Origin: Methylobacterium platani
GTDB lineage: Bacteria > Pseudomonadota > Alphaproteobacteria > Rhizobiales > Beijerinckiaceae
DNA: 64,000 nt
Direction of reading: 5' to 3'
Assembly (NCBI RefSeq): GCF_001653715.1
Contig: NZ_LWHQ01000002.1
Coordinates: 1-64,000 of the forward strand
Shown: positions 35,765-44,942 of the stretch, in pieces
How positions within the stretch are numbered: position 1 is the stretch's first letter
Layout of the letters: each line of letters starts with the position of its first letter
Translations under genes and position numbers: made by a program
The notes under the pieces: generated by a model
Databases searched by the model: none
The model's input: the letters and a program-made list of their open reading frames with translations, nothing else
What the model was told of the DNA's origin: nothing

Positions 35765-36985
35765 TCAGGGCGAGGCGGCGTGTTGCCCGAGCCGCGCGAC
35801 GAGGCGGCGCGCCACCTCGTCCTTGCCCATCGTCGGCCAGGTCTCGAGGCTGCCGTCGCGGCCGATCAGGTGGACGCTGTTGCGGTCGCCCCCCATCACG
35901 CCGGTCGCCGCCGAGACGTCGTTGGCGACGATGAGGTCGCAACCCTTGCGGGCGATCTTGGCCCGGGCATGGGCGATCACGTCGGTGGTCTCGGCGGCGA
36001 AGCCCACCACCAGGGGCGGCCGTCCCTCGGTCCGGCGCGCGATCGTCGCCAGGATGTCGGGGTTCTCGGTCAGCGCGAGGGGAGGGGGCCCCTCCGGCCC
36101 CTTCTTGATCTTCTGGTCGCCGAAGGCGGCCGGGCGCCAGTCGGCGACGGCGGCGGCGAAGACCGCGATGTCGGCGGGCAACGCCGCCTCGACCGCCTCC
36201 AGCATCTCGCGGGCGGTCTCGACCCGCACCACCGCGACGCCGGGGGGATCGGGCAGGGTGACGGGCCCCGAGACCAGGGTCACCCGGGCGCCCGCGGCGG
36301 CGGCCGCCGCCGCGATCGCGTGGCCCTGCTTGCCCGAGGAACGGTTGGCGAGGTAGCGCACCGGGTCGATCGGCTCGTGGGTCGGCCCGGAGGTGACGAG
36401 GAGGTGGCGGCCCGAGAGGGGCTTCTCCTCGGGCGCTCCCCCCAGCAGGGCCTCCACCGCGTCGGCGATCTCGTCGGGCTCGGCCATCCGGCCGGGACCG
36501 GTCTCGGCCTCGGCCATCCGGCCCACGTTGGGGCCGACCACCGCGACGCCGTCGCCCTTGAGCAGGGCGAGGTTGCGCTGCGTCGCCGGGTGCAGCCACA
36601 TCCGCACGTTCATCGCCGGCGCGATCAGGATCGGCAGGGTGGTGGCGAGCAGCACCGTCGAGGCGAGGTCCGGCGCGTGGCCGCCGGCCATGCGGGCGAG
36701 CGTGTTGGCGGTGGCCGGCGCCACCACCACGGCGTCGGCGTCGCGGGCGAGCTTGATGTGGCCGATATCGGCCTCGTCGGCCCGGTCGAACAGGTCGGTA
36801 TGGGCGCGCTGCCCGCTGAGCGCCGCGGCGGCGAGCGGGGTCACGAATTCCTGCGCGCCCTTGGTGAGCACGCAGCGCACCGCGGCGCCGCGCTCGCGCA
36901 GGCGCCGGATCAGATCCAGCGCCTTGTAGGCCGCGATGCCGCCCCCGATGACGAGGAGCACCCGTCTGCCGTCGAGGGCGCCCAT
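35765..36985 (-). CDS. coaBC: bifunctional phosphopantothenoylcysteine decarboxylase/synthetase
   Basis: A 406-residue fusion. The N-terminal flavoprotein CoaC (about 1-185) has GGGIAAYKALDLIRRL, ATANTLARMAGG and the PAMNVRMW substrate motif. The C-terminal CoaB (about 190-406) has LVTSGPTHEPIDPVRYLANRSSG-like nucleotide and substrate sites. It makes 4'-phosphopantetheine from phosphopantothenate and cysteine for coenzyme A. A 30-bp period repeat at 36479-36523 duplicates the GRMAE segment in the linker. It starts four bases after kup ends, so both are probably co-transcribed. Confidence 0.95.
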   Translation of the reverse strand: MGALDGRRVLLVIGGGIAAYKALDLIRRLRERGAAVRCVLTKGAQEFVTPLAAAALSGQRAHTDLFDRADEADIGHIKLARDADAVVVAPATANTLARMAGGHAPDLASTVLLATTLPILIAPAMNVRMWLHPATQRNLALLKGDGVAVVGPNVGRMAEAETGPGRMAEPDEIADAVEALLGGAPEEKPLSGRHLLVTSGPTHEPIDPVRYLANRSSGKQGHAIAAAAAAAGARVTLVSGPVTLPDPPGVAVVRVETAREMLEAVEAALPADIAVFAAAVADWRPAAFGDQKIKKGPEGPPPLALTENPDILATIARRTEGRPPLVVGFAAETTDVIAHARAKIARKGCDLIVANDVSAATGVMGGDRNSVHLIGRDGSLETWPTMGKDEVARRLVARLGQHAASP

Positions 36986-36989
36986 CCGC

Positions 36990-38963
36990 CTACACCGTCA
37001 CCTGGGTGCCGACCTCGACCACCCGCCCGGTCGGGATCTGGAAGAAGTCCGTCGCGTCGTTGGCGTTGCGGGCGAGCGTGATGAACACCCGGTCCTGCCA
37101 CAGCGGCATGCCGGATTGCGCCGCCGGGCGGATCGAGCGCCGCGACAGGAAGAACGACGTCGCCATGATGTCGAACTTGAAGCCCTGCTTGCGCAGGAGC
37201 GCCAGGCCCCTCGGGATGTTCGGCGATTCCATGTAGCCGAACTTCATCACGACCTTCCAGAAATGCGGGCCCATCGGCTCGATCCGGACCCGGTCGGCGT
37301 CGTTGAGGCGCGGCAGGTCGATGGTCTTGACGGTGAGCACGACGTTCTTCTCGTGCAGCACCTTGTTGTGCTTCAGGTTGTGCAGGAGCGCCGCCGGCGC
37401 AGTCTCGGGATCGCTGGTGAGGAACACCGCCGTGCCGCGGACGTGGTGCGGCGGGCTCTTCTCCAGCATGGCGACGAGCTCGGTCAGCGGCACGTCGGTC
37501 TTGCGGGTCTTGTTGAACAGGATGGTGACGCCGCGCACCCAGGTCCACATCAGCAGCACGAGGCAGCCGGCGAGCAGCAGGGGCATGTAGCCGCCCTCGA
37601 AGACCTTGAGCAGGTTCGAGGCCAGGAACAGCAGCTCGACGGCGATGAACGGCACCATCGCGGCGCCGGCGGCCAGCGGCGACCATTGCCACACCCGCCA
37701 CAGCACCAGGAAGGCGAGGCCGGCGGTGATCAGCATCGTGCCGGTGACGGCGATGCCGTAGGCCGAGGCGAGCGCCGAGGAGGAGCGGAACAGCACTACC
37801 AGGATCACCACGCCGAGCATCAGCAGCGTGTTGATCTGCGGCAGGTAGATCTGCCCCGAATGCGCCTCCGAGGTGTGGCGGATCTCGAGCCGCGGCAGCA
37901 GGCCGAGCTGCACCGCCTGGCGCGAGAGCGAGAAGGCGCCGGTGATCACCGCCTGGCTGGCGATGACGGTGGCGGCCGTCGCGAGCAGCACCATCGGCAG
38001 CAGGCCCCATTCGGGGACGAGCTGGAAGAACGGGTCGGTGACGTCGGGGTTGGCCAGCACCAGGGCGGCCTGGCCGAGGTAGTTGATGGCGAGCGACGGG
38101 CCGACGAGGGCGATCCAGGCGGTCTGGATCGGCCGGCGGCCGAAATGGCCGAGATCGGCGAACAGGGCCTCGGCCCCGGTCACCGCCAGGAACACCGCGC
38201 CGAGCGCGACCAGCGCCCCGGTGCCGTGGCCGAGCAGGTAATGCACCGCGTGCCAGGGATTGAGCGCCCACAGGACCTGCGGCGTGCGGGCGATGTGCGG
38301 CAGGGCCGCGAGCATCAGTACCGAGAACCACACCAGCATGATCGGGCCGAAGAACGTCGCCATCCGGGCGGTGCCGCGGCTCTGGACCAGGAACAGCGGC
38401 AGGATGATCGCGATGGTGATCGGCAGCACGTAATGGTCGAGGGCCGGGGTGACGAGCTTCAGGCCCTCCACCGCCGACAGGACCGAGATCGCCGGGGTGA
38501 TGATCGCGTCGCCGTAGAACAGGGCGGCGCCGAACAGGCCCAGCATGAACACGATGTGCGAGCCGCCGAGCGCCTTGCGGGCGAGCGCCATCAGCGAGAG
38601 GATGCCGCCCTCGCCCTTGTTGTCCATCTGCAGCAGCAGGAGGACGTACTTGATGGTGACGATGAGCACGAGGGCCCAGAGCAGCAGCGAGACGGTGCCC
38701 AGCACCTCCTCGCCGGTGAGCACGCCGTCGGCGCGGCCGGGGCTGAGCGCCTCGCGGAAGGCGTAGAGCGGGCTGGTGCCGATATCGCCGTAGACGACGC
38801 CGACGGAGCCGAGGAACAGGGTCCAGAAGCTCGCCTTGGCGTGGCCGTGGCCTCCCTCGGCCTCGTCGACGCTGCCCGCCTTGGTCGGCGGGCCGCCGCT
38901 CTGCGGGGTGAGGGATTCGGGCGGCGCGACGGGTCCGCCCGTGGGTGCGGTCGACTGTGTCAT
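36990..38963 (-). CDS. kup: potassium uptake protein, KUP family
   Basis: A 657-residue transporter. After a polar 45-residue N-terminus comes the family mark [18 protein letters not shown], then about 12 transmembrane helices to residue 480 and a cytoplasmic C-terminal domain containing [14 protein letters not shown]. It imports K+ with protons, mainly at low K+ or low pH. The length is typical. It lies directly upstream of coaBC and 163 bases downstream of ispG on the same strand. Confidence 0.95.
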   Translation of the reverse strand: MTQSTAPTGGPVAPPESLTPQSGGPPTKAGSVDEAEGGHGHAKASFWTLFLGSVGVVYGDIGTSPLYAFREALSPGRADGVLTGEEVLGTVSLLLWALVLIVTIKYVLLLLQMDNKGEGGILSLMALARKALGGSHIVFMLGLFGAALFYGDAIITPAISVLSAVEGLKLVTPALDHYVLPITIAIILPLFLVQSRGTARMATFFGPIMLVWFSVLMLAALPHIARTPQVLWALNPWHAVHYLLGHGTGALVALGAVFLAVTGAEALFADLGHFGRRPIQTAWIALVGPSLAINYLGQAALVLANPDVTDPFFQLVPEWGLLPMVLLATAATVIASQAVITGAFSLSRQAVQLGLLPRLEIRHTSEAHSGQIYLPQINTLLMLGVVILVVLFRSSSALASAYGIAVTGTMLITAGLAFLVLWRVWQWSPLAAGAAMVPFIAVELLFLASNLLKVFEGGYMPLLLAGCLVLLMWTWVRGVTILFNKTRKTDVPLTELVAMLEKSPPHHVRGTAVFLTSDPETAPAALLHNLKHNKVLHEKNVVLTVKTIDLPRLNDADRVRIEPMGPHFWKVVMKFGYMESPNIPRGLALLRKQGFKFDIMATSFFLSRRSIRPAAQSGMPLWQDRVFITLARNANDATDFFQIPTGRVVEVGTQVTV

Positions 38964-39126
38964 GTCTGTTCGGGGATGCGCCCGCGGGCGGCCGGGATTG
39001 CCGCCAAGCGCGCTGATGGGCCGGGTGGCGGGCCCGATTGTGGCGAGATTGTAGCACGAGCCCGGGGGGGCGCAAGGCGGCGTGCGCCTGCCCCGCCGGC
39101 AACCGGCCCCGGCTACGTGCCGTGCC

Positions 39127-40428
39127 TTACTCCGCGGCGCTGCGGCGTCCTTGGCCGAAGCGGCGCTCGATGTAGTCGACGACGATGCCCTCGAAGTCCT
39201 TGGCCAGCGTCGGGCCGCGCAGGGTCATCGCCTTCTTGCCGTCGATGAAGACCGGGGCGGTCGGGGTCTCGCCGGTGCCGGGGAGCGAGATGCCGATGTC
39301 GGCGTGCTTCGACTCGCCCGGACCGTTGACGATGCAGCCCATCACGGCGACGTTCAGCCCCTCGACCCCCGGATAGGTCTTGCGCCATTCCGGCATCGAG
39401 GTGGTGATCCAGTTCTGGATGTCGCGGGCGAGCTCCTGGAACACCGTCGAGGTGGTGCGGCCGCAGCCCGGGCAGGCGGCCACCAGCGGCACGAAGGTGC
39501 GGAAGCCCATCGTCTGGAGCAGCTCCTGGGCCACCTTCACCTCGACGGTGCGGTCGCCGCCCGGCTCCGGGGTCAGGGAGTAGCGGATCGTGTCGCCGAT
39601 GCCCTCCTGGAGCAGCACCCCGATCGCCGCGGAGGCCGCCACGATGCCCTTGGTGCCCATGCCGGCCTCGGTCAGGCCGAGATGGATGGCGTAGTCGGAG
39701 CGGCGCGCCACCTCGCGGTAGACCGCGATCAGGTCCTGCACCGCCGAGACCTTGGCCGAGAGCACGATGCGCTCCTTCGGCAGGCCGATCTCCACCGCCC
39801 GGTCGGCGGAGAGGAGGGCGGACTGCACCATCGCCTCGCGCATCACCGCGCGGGCGTCGCGCGGCTTCGCCGAGTTGGCGTTCTCGTCCATCATGTGGGT
39901 GAGGAGCGCCTCGTCGAGGGAGCCCCAGTTGGCGCCGATGCGCACCGCCTTGCCGTAGCGGGCGGCCTGCTCGACGATGGTGCCGAACTGCAGGTCCTTC
40001 TTCTCCTTGAAGCCGACGTTGCCCGGGTTGATCCGGTACTTGGCCAGCGCCTCGGCGCAGGCCGGATGGTCGGTCAGGAGCTTGTGGCCGATATAGTGGA
40101 AGTCGCCGACGAGCGGGACGTGGACGCCGATGCGGTCGAGGCGCTCGCGGATCTTCGGCACGGCGGACGCCGCCTCGTCGCGGTCGACGGTGATGCGTAC
40201 GACCTCGGAGCCGGCCCGGGCGAGCGCCGCGACCTGCGCCACGGTGGCGTCGATGTCGGCGGTGTCGGTGTTGGTCATCGACTGCACGACGATCGGGGCG
40301 CCGCCGCCCATCACCACCGCGCCCTCGCCCTCGCCGATCCGGACGCCGACGGTGCGGTGCCGGGGGCTCGGGCCGGCGATCTCGGGGGCGGTGTTGTCCG
40401 CCGGGGCGAGGGCTTCCATGGCTTCCAT
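39127..40428 (-). CDS. ispG: (E)-4-hydroxy-3-methylbut-2-enyl-diphosphate synthase
   Basis: A 433-residue GcpE-type enzyme: an N-terminal TIM-barrel ([28 protein letters not shown]) and a C-terminal [4Fe-4S] domain with cysteines in AACPGCGRT and [11 protein letters not shown]. It converts the cyclic MEP intermediate to HMBPP, the penultimate step of the non-mevalonate route that Dxr starts. The start MEAMEAL is supported only moderately; a second ATG three codons later is possible. It is preceded by a 357-base gap. Confidence 0.95.
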   Translation of the reverse strand: MEAMEALAPADNTAPEIAGPSPRHRTVGVRIGEGEGAVVMGGGAPIVVQSMTNTDTADIDATVAQVAALARAGSEVVRITVDRDEAASAVPKIRERLDRIGVHVPLVGDFHYIGHKLLTDHPACAEALAKYRINPGNVGFKEKKDLQFGTIVEQAARYGKAVRIGANWGSLDEALLTHMMDENANSAKPRDARAVMREAMVQSALLSADRAVEIGLPKERIVLSAKVSAVQDLIAVYREVARRSDYAIHLGLTEAGMGTKGIVAASAAIGVLLQEGIGDTIRYSLTPEPGGDRTVEVKVAQELLQTMGFRTFVPLVAACPGCGRTTSTVFQELARDIQNWITTSMPEWRKTYPGVEGLNVAVMGCIVNGPGESKHADIGISLPGTGETPTAPVFIDGKKAMTLRGPTLAKDFEGIVVDYIERRFGQGRRSAAE

Positions 40429-40785
40429 CGGATACCTTCAGGGGGTCGTTCGCAGGAGACGTGTGGCGCGTGCGAGGGTCTAAGGTCGGGTCGCGGCGAG
40501 CGCGGCGTGCCCCCCGTCTAGAGCATTTCCGGGCGCGGTGGAAATCGTCTGCCGTGCATGAAAGCCCGGCGCGATCAACGGAGTAGAGCCGTCCCGTGCG
40601 GAGTGCCGCGACATCGTTTCCGAAACCTTGGCCGGATCCTCGTCCCCGCCTCGCCGGGGCGTTGCCTTAGCTGAGGATGCCGGCCCCGCGCGTCAAGCGC
40701 GTGACGCCGGTGCCCCGAAGGCCGAACCACGCGACGTTGCATCGCACCATTTGGCTTTTGCGGTGCAGCGCACCACATCTCCGGC
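40429..40785. other. intergenic region with possible dispersed repeat (40517-40590)
   Basis: A 357-base gap between divergent ispG and the patatin gene. At 40517-40590 it contains TCTAGAGCATTTCC, a GGTGGAAA block, GCGATCAA and TAGAGC, an arrangement I associate from memory with dispersed intergenic repeats of Rhizobiales. The patatin-side promoter zone near 40735-40775 is less GC-rich and has GCACC/GGTGC arms. No gene is seen. Confidence 0.4.
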
Positions 40786-41979
40786 ATGACGGATTCAGCC
40801 TCTCTCCACGAACCGGACCGGAGCGCGGGCGACCGCGAGCCCCTCCCGTCCTTGCCGCCGCAAGCCGCCGATGGCCCCCAGGCCGCCGCAGGCCCCAAGG
40901 CCGCCGCAGGCCTACAGGCCGCCGCAGGCCCCCAGGCCGCGTCCGGTCCTCTCGGCCGCGGCCTCGTCGGCCCCCGGGCCGAGAAGCCGATCGCGCTCGC
41001 ACTGCAGGGCGGCGGCGCCCACGGCGCCTTCACCTGGGGCGTGCTCGACGCCCTGATCGAGGACGGGCGCCTCGCCTTCGAGGCGATCACCGGGGCCAGC
41101 GCCGGCGCCATGAACGCCGTCGTGATGGTCGACGGCTGGCTGCGCGGCGGCCCCGACGGCGCCCGCGCCCGCCTGGAGGCGTTCTGGCGCGAGGTCAGCC
41201 TCGACGCCGACCTGCCGCGGGCGCAGCAGACCTTCGTCGACGGGGTGATGGGCTTCTGGAAGAAGACGCCGGTCGGCGCGTTCTGGAACGCCGTCGCCAG
41301 CCCCTACGTGACCAATCCGCTCAACATCAACCCGCTGAAGCGGGCACTCTCCGACACGGTCGATTTCGAGGCGTTGCGCCGGGACGGACCGGCCGACCTG
41401 TTCATCTCCGCGACCAACGTGTGGACCGGCAAGATGGCGGTGTTCGAGCGGCCGGACCTCACGGTCGACCACCTGATGGCCTCGGCCTGCCTGCCGACGG
41501 TGTTCCAGGCGGTCGAGATCGACGGCGTGCCGCACTGGGACGGCGGCTATCTCGGCAACCCGCCGCTCTATCCGCTCTATCACGGCGCCCGCTCCCCCGA
41601 CATCCTGCTGGTCCAGATCAACCCGGTCGAGCGCCGCGAGACCCCGCGCAGCCCGGCCGAGATCCGCGACCGGCTCAACGAGATCACCTTCAACGCCAAC
41701 CTGCTGCGCGAATTGCGGGCGATCGACTTCGTCGACGACCTGATCGAGGACGGCGTGCTCGGGCGCTCGAACGCCTACAAGCAGGTGCTGCTCCACCGCA
41801 TCGACGGCAGCGGCGGCGCCCTCGACGACGCCTCGGCCTCCTCGCGGCTCAGGGCGCAATGGCCGTTCTTCCTCCACCTGCGCGATGCCGGGCGGGAGGC
41901 GGCCAAGGCCTGGCTCGCCGAGAACTACGACGCGATCGGGCGCGAGAGCACGCTCGATCTCAAGGCGATGTACACGTGA
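40786..41979 (+). CDS. patatin-like phospholipase
   Basis: A 397-residue protein. After a low-complexity N-terminus with five hexapeptide repeats of the type PQAAAG (residues 25-54, an 18-bp DNA unit at 40858-40947), the patatin domain starts with the oxyanion loop GGGAHG (75-80). The nucleophile elbow GASAG has Ser105 and the dyad Asp lies in HWDGGYLGN. It is predicted to hydrolyse acyl esters of lipids, such as phospholipids. No signal peptide or TM segment is seen, so it is probably cytosolic or secreted by another route. It is a single gene, convergent to an HTH regulator. Confidence 0.9.
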   Translation: MTDSASLHEPDRSAGDREPLPSLPPQAADGPQAAAGPKAAAGLQAAAGPQAASGPLGRGLVGPRAEKPIALALQGGGAHGAFTWGVLDALIEDGRLAFEAITGASAGAMNAVVMVDGWLRGGPDGARARLEAFWREVSLDADLPRAQQTFVDGVMGFWKKTPVGAFWNAVASPYVTNPLNINPLKRALSDTVDFEALRRDGPADLFISATNVWTGKMAVFERPDLTVDHLMASACLPTVFQAVEIDGVPHWDGGYLGNPPLYPLYHGARSPDILLVQINPVERRETPRSPAEIRDRLNEITFNANLLRELRAIDFVDDLIEDGVLGRSNAYKQVLLHRIDGSGGALDDASASSRLRAQWPFFLHLRDAGREAAKAWLAENYDAIGRESTLDLKAMYT

Positions 41980-42007
41980 GGCGGAACCGCCTCGTCCCGG
42001 CTGCCCC

Positions 42008-42072
42008 CGACCTGATCCTGGCGCGGGCCGGGTGATACCGCCGCGCCTTCGGACGGGTCCGTTCGAAGGCGC
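42008..42072. repeat. REP-like unit with hairpin, copy A
   Basis: The 21-base block 42008-42028 (CGACCTGATCCTGGCGCGGG plus C) recurs exactly, inverted, at 55406-55426. In both places it is followed by a CTTCG..CGAAG hairpin: here 9-bp arms 42043-42051 and 42064-42072. It also serves as the convergent terminator between the patatin gene and the regulator. Confidence 0.55.
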
Positions 42073-42114
42073 TGGCCGAGCCCGCAAGGTCTCGTTTTTT
42101 CCGGCGTCGGCGCA

Positions 42115-42894
42115 TCAGGATTCGGCCGGTCCGTAGATCGCGAGCTTGAGGGCGGGGTCGCCGGTCGCCAGGAAGGTCGCGTAGTCGAAGGCGAGCCGGC
42201 CGCGCCGGGGGTGGTGCAGCACCTTGCGGCCGGATCCCCCGCCGCGCACCTCGTGCGCCTGCCACCACGCGGCGAAGAGCGGGCAGCCGGCGCTCAGGCG
42301 ATCGAGGAGATCGACGAAGGCCGGGTCCGCCGCCGAGAGGTCGTGGACGGCGCGGAACTGCGCCACCATGCGCTGCGCCTCCTCGGCCCAGGCCGGCCCG
42401 AACAGGGCCTGCGCCCGCGGATCGGTAAGGACGAAGAGCAGGATGTTGCGCTCCTCGTCGAGCAGGGCGTCGAAGCCGAAGAGGTCGGCGGCGGCCTCGT
42501 TCCAGGCCAGCAGGTCCCAGCGCCGGCCTGTGACGTAGGCCGGTTGCGCCAGCCCCGCGACGAGGCGCCGGATCGTCGGCGGCACCGCCTCGCGGACGAA
42601 GGCGCGCGGCCGGCCGTCGCCTGCGAGGGCGCGCAGATGCGCGTGCTCGGCCTCGCCGAGGCACAGGGCGCGGGCCAGGGCATCGACGGTGGTGGCCGAG
42701 GGGCTGACGTCGCGCCCCTGCTCCAGGCGCACGTACCAGTCGATGCCGATGCCGGCGCGCTCGGCGACCTCCTCGCGGCGCAGGCCCGGCGTGCGGCGGC
42801 GGCGCATCGACGGAAGCGCCAGGGCGGCCGGATCGAGCTGGGCCCGGCGCGCCCGCAGGAAATCGCCGAAGGCCTTCTGCCGGGAATCGCTCAC
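42115..42894 (-). CDS. XRE-type HTH regulator with MmyB-like ligand domain
   Basis: A 259-residue protein. The N-terminal helix-turn-helix (about 5-85) contains LRREEVAERAGIGIDWYVRLEQGRD, and a C-terminal domain of about 150 residues has the AYVTGRRWDLLAWNEAAADLFG motif of the MmyB-like group, which binds fatty-acid-like ligands. The GTG start follows AGAGG by five bases. It is divergent from an MDR oxidoreductase with a 108-base spacer, so that gene is the likely target. A 12-bp palindrome lies in the middle of the spacer. Confidence 0.88.
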   Translation of the reverse strand: MSDSRQKAFGDFLRARRAQLDPAALALPSMRRRRTPGLRREEVAERAGIGIDWYVRLEQGRDVSPSATTVDALARALCLGEAEHAHLRALAGDGRPRAFVREAVPPTIRRLVAGLAQPAYVTGRRWDLLAWNEAAADLFGFDALLDEERNILLFVLTDPRAQALFGPAWAEEAQRMVAQFRAVHDLSAADPAFVDLLDRLSAGCPLFAAWWQAHEVRGGGSGRKVLHHPRRGRLAFDYATFLATGDPALKLAIYGPAES

Positions 42895-42924
42895 GGGAGC
42901 CTCTTGCGCGAGGGTGGGCCGCCT

Positions 42925-42936
42925 GATCCCAGGATC
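42925..42936. promoter_or_regulatory. possible operator of the MmyB-type regulator
   Basis: The palindrome GATCC-CA-GGATC lies inside the 108-base space between the divergent regulator and oxidoreductase genes, 31 bases from the regulator start. It is only one short dyad, hence low confidence. Confidence 0.3.
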
Positions 42937-43002
42937 GTACCAGTCCTTCCCGCGCGCCGCACGGGCGTCATCCTGCCCTCGTCCTGTCCGGAGACGAGAG
43001 AG

Positions 43003-44109
43003 ATGAAAGCTGCTGTGCTCACGGCGTTCGGATCGCCGCTGGTCGTCGACACGGTGCCCGATCCGGTGATCGGGACCGGCGAGGCGATCGTCGACGTCGT
43101 CGCCGCCCCGGTCCTGGCCTACGCCGACGAGGTCTTCTCCGGCGCCCGCCGGTACCTCCTGCCGCCGCCGGTCATCCCCGGTTGCGGGGCGATCGGCCGG
43201 GTGCGGACGGTCGGGCCCGACGCGACGGTGCTGCGCGCCGGCGACTGGGTGTTCTGCGATCCCACCGTACGCGCACGCGACGACGCCGTCATGCCCGACA
43301 TCGTGCTTCAGGGCTGGAGCGCGCGGGGCGAGGGCGGGCAGAGGCTCCAGGATCATCACCGGCACGGCGCCTTCGCCGAGCGGGTGCGGGTGCCGACCGA
43401 GAACGCGATCCGGATCGGCCCGATCGCCGAGGCGCAGGCCGGGCACTGGTGTGCGCTCACCACCCTGCTGGTCCCCTATGGCGGCCTGCTGGCGGCGGAT
43501 CTGCGGGCGGGCGAGACCCTGCTGGTGAGCGGCGCGACCGGTCATTTCGGCAGCGCCGCCGTCGCGGTCGGCCTCGCCATGGGGGCGGCCTGCATCGTCG
43601 CCCCGGGCCGCAACGCGGCCGTCCTCGAGGATCTCGTCCGGCGCTTCGGCGACCGGATCCGCCCCGTGGCGCTGACCGGCGACGAGGCGACCGACCGCGC
43701 CCGCATGACGGCGGCCGCCCCCGGCCCGATCGACTGCGTCCTCGACATCCTGCCGCCCTCGGTCGACGCCCGGGTCGTGCGCGCCGCCGTGATGACCGTG
43801 CGGCCCGGCGGGCGGGCGGTGCTGATGGGCGGCGTCGGCATGCTCGGCGGCGACGACCTGGCGCTGCCCTATCCGTGGATCATGCGCAACGACGTCACGG
43901 TGCGGGGGAAGTGGATGTACCCGCCGGACGCGGTGGGCCGCCTGGCCGCCCTCGTCCGCTCGGGCCTGCTGCGGCTCGAGGAGTATGCCGTGACGGACTT
44001 CCCGCTCAATGCGGCGAACGAGGCCGTCGCGCATGCGGCCGCGACCGGCGGGCCGTTCCGCCTGACCGTGCTGCGGCCCGGGTCGGGGCGGGAGAACGGT
44101 ACCGGCTGA
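43003..44109 (+). CDS. MDR-superfamily zinc-less alcohol dehydrogenase/quinone reductase-like
   Basis: A 368-residue enzyme with the GroES-like N-terminal domain and a Rossmann domain marked by VSGATGHFGSAAVAVGLAMGA. The structural-zinc cysteine cluster is missing, and the N-terminal catalytic Cys-Gly pattern is only partly kept (VIPGCGAIG), so it may act without zinc, like quinone oxidoreductases. NAD(P)H use is expected; the substrate is unknown. It is divergent from the MmyB-type regulator, which probably controls it. Confidence 0.82.
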   Translation: MKAAVLTAFGSPLVVDTVPDPVIGTGEAIVDVVAAPVLAYADEVFSGARRYLLPPPVIPGCGAIGRVRTVGPDATVLRAGDWVFCDPTVRARDDAVMPDIVLQGWSARGEGGQRLQDHHRHGAFAERVRVPTENAIRIGPIAEAQAGHWCALTTLLVPYGGLLAADLRAGETLLVSGATGHFGSAAVAVGLAMGAACIVAPGRNAAVLEDLVRRFGDRIRPVALTGDEATDRARMTAAAPGPIDCVLDILPPSVDARVVRAAVMTVRPGGRAVLMGGVGMLGGDDLALPYPWIMRNDVTVRGKWMYPPDAVGRLAALVRSGLLRLEEYAVTDFPLNAANEAVAHAAATGGPFRLTVLRPGSGRENGTG

Positions 44110-44206
44110 CGCACCATCGGGTCGCGGCGCCCTCCGGCCACCCTCGCGCGCGGCCGACGCATTTTTCCGATTGCCACGCGATCGGACGATGCTTCAGGCT
44201 CGATCG

Positions 44207-44674
44207 ATGACGGCAGCCGCGATCATCGAGGTGGAAACGCCCCTGCAGGAGGACGTGACGGCCCTGCTGGCCGAGGCGGAGGCCGTCGCGGCGCGGCTCT
44301 ATCCGGCCGCACCGCGCCGGCCGGTCACCGCCGACAGCCTGGCGGGATCGGGCATCCATCTCCTGGTCGCACGGATCGACGGAGCGGCGCTCGGCCTCTG
44401 CGCGGTCATCGAGCGCGGCGGCGGCGAGGTCGAGCTGAAACGGCTGATCGTCGCCGCGCGGGCCCGGGGACGGGGCGTCGGCACGGCGCTGGTGCGAGGC
44501 GCCGAGGCGCAGGCTCGCCGCCTCGGCGCCGGGAGGATCGTTCTTGAGGTCGGCGTCGGCAACGTCGAGGCCCGGGCGCTCTACCGTCGGGCGGGCTTCG
44601 CGCCGCGCGGGCCGTTCCCGCCCTACCGCGCCCTGCCGGTCAGCCTGTTCCTGGAACGCGCCGTCGCCGCCTGA
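44207..44674 (+). CDS. GNAT-family N-acetyltransferase
   Basis: A 155-residue single-domain acetyltransferase. The core strand VELKRLIVAARARGRGVGTAL carries the acetyl-CoA loop RGRGVG, and the C-terminal part has NVEARALYRRAGFAPRGPF. The ATG at 44207 has CAGG eight bases upstream; ATG at 44189 is an alternative. It belongs to the PhnO/YafP-like small GNATs that acetylate amines, but the substrate is unknown. It lies about 100 bases after the oxidoreductase and could be part of the same unit. Confidence 0.85.
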   Translation: MTAAAIIEVETPLQEDVTALLAEAEAVAARLYPAAPRRPVTADSLAGSGIHLLVARIDGAALGLCAVIERGGGEVELKRLIVAARARGRGVGTALVRGAEAQARRLGAGRIVLEVGVGNVEARALYRRAGFAPRGPFPPYRALPVSLFLERAVAA

Positions 44675-44942
44675 CCCAATGCGGGAAATTACCGAGGCCC
44701 GCGTTCCAAACTGGTTCGGGCGGGCGGGCCGCTTCATCCGGGCCGCGCGGCGCACGAAGCCCCTCAGCCGCGACATCCCGCCGCGGAGTCGGTCTACCTA
44801 GGCATTCTTCCCCTCGGGCGCACTGCCGCCGCGCCCCGCATCGGGGGCGAAGCCGCCCCGCATCGACCGAGGTGGAACGGAGCTTGTTCGGACTCCTCCA
44901 TGGGCACCGCGCCTGTATCGCGCTGGGACGGAGGCAAGCGGC

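Noticed and set aside
36936-39248. 770-codon open frame opposite kup
   Set aside because: Shadow frame in GC-rich DNA; no protein-like segments, while Kup on the other strand is clear.
40858-40947. Short regular repeats that could suggest a CRISPR array
   Set aside because: The 18-bp units are contiguous without spacers, in frame, and encode a hexapeptide repeat in the patatin protein.
40677-42035. 452-codon frame overlapping the patatin gene in another frame
   Set aside because: Arg/Pro/Gly-rich shadow of the patatin frame; the terminal DLILARAG similarity to the REC-GGDEF protein is due to the shared DNA repeat, not to a real protein.
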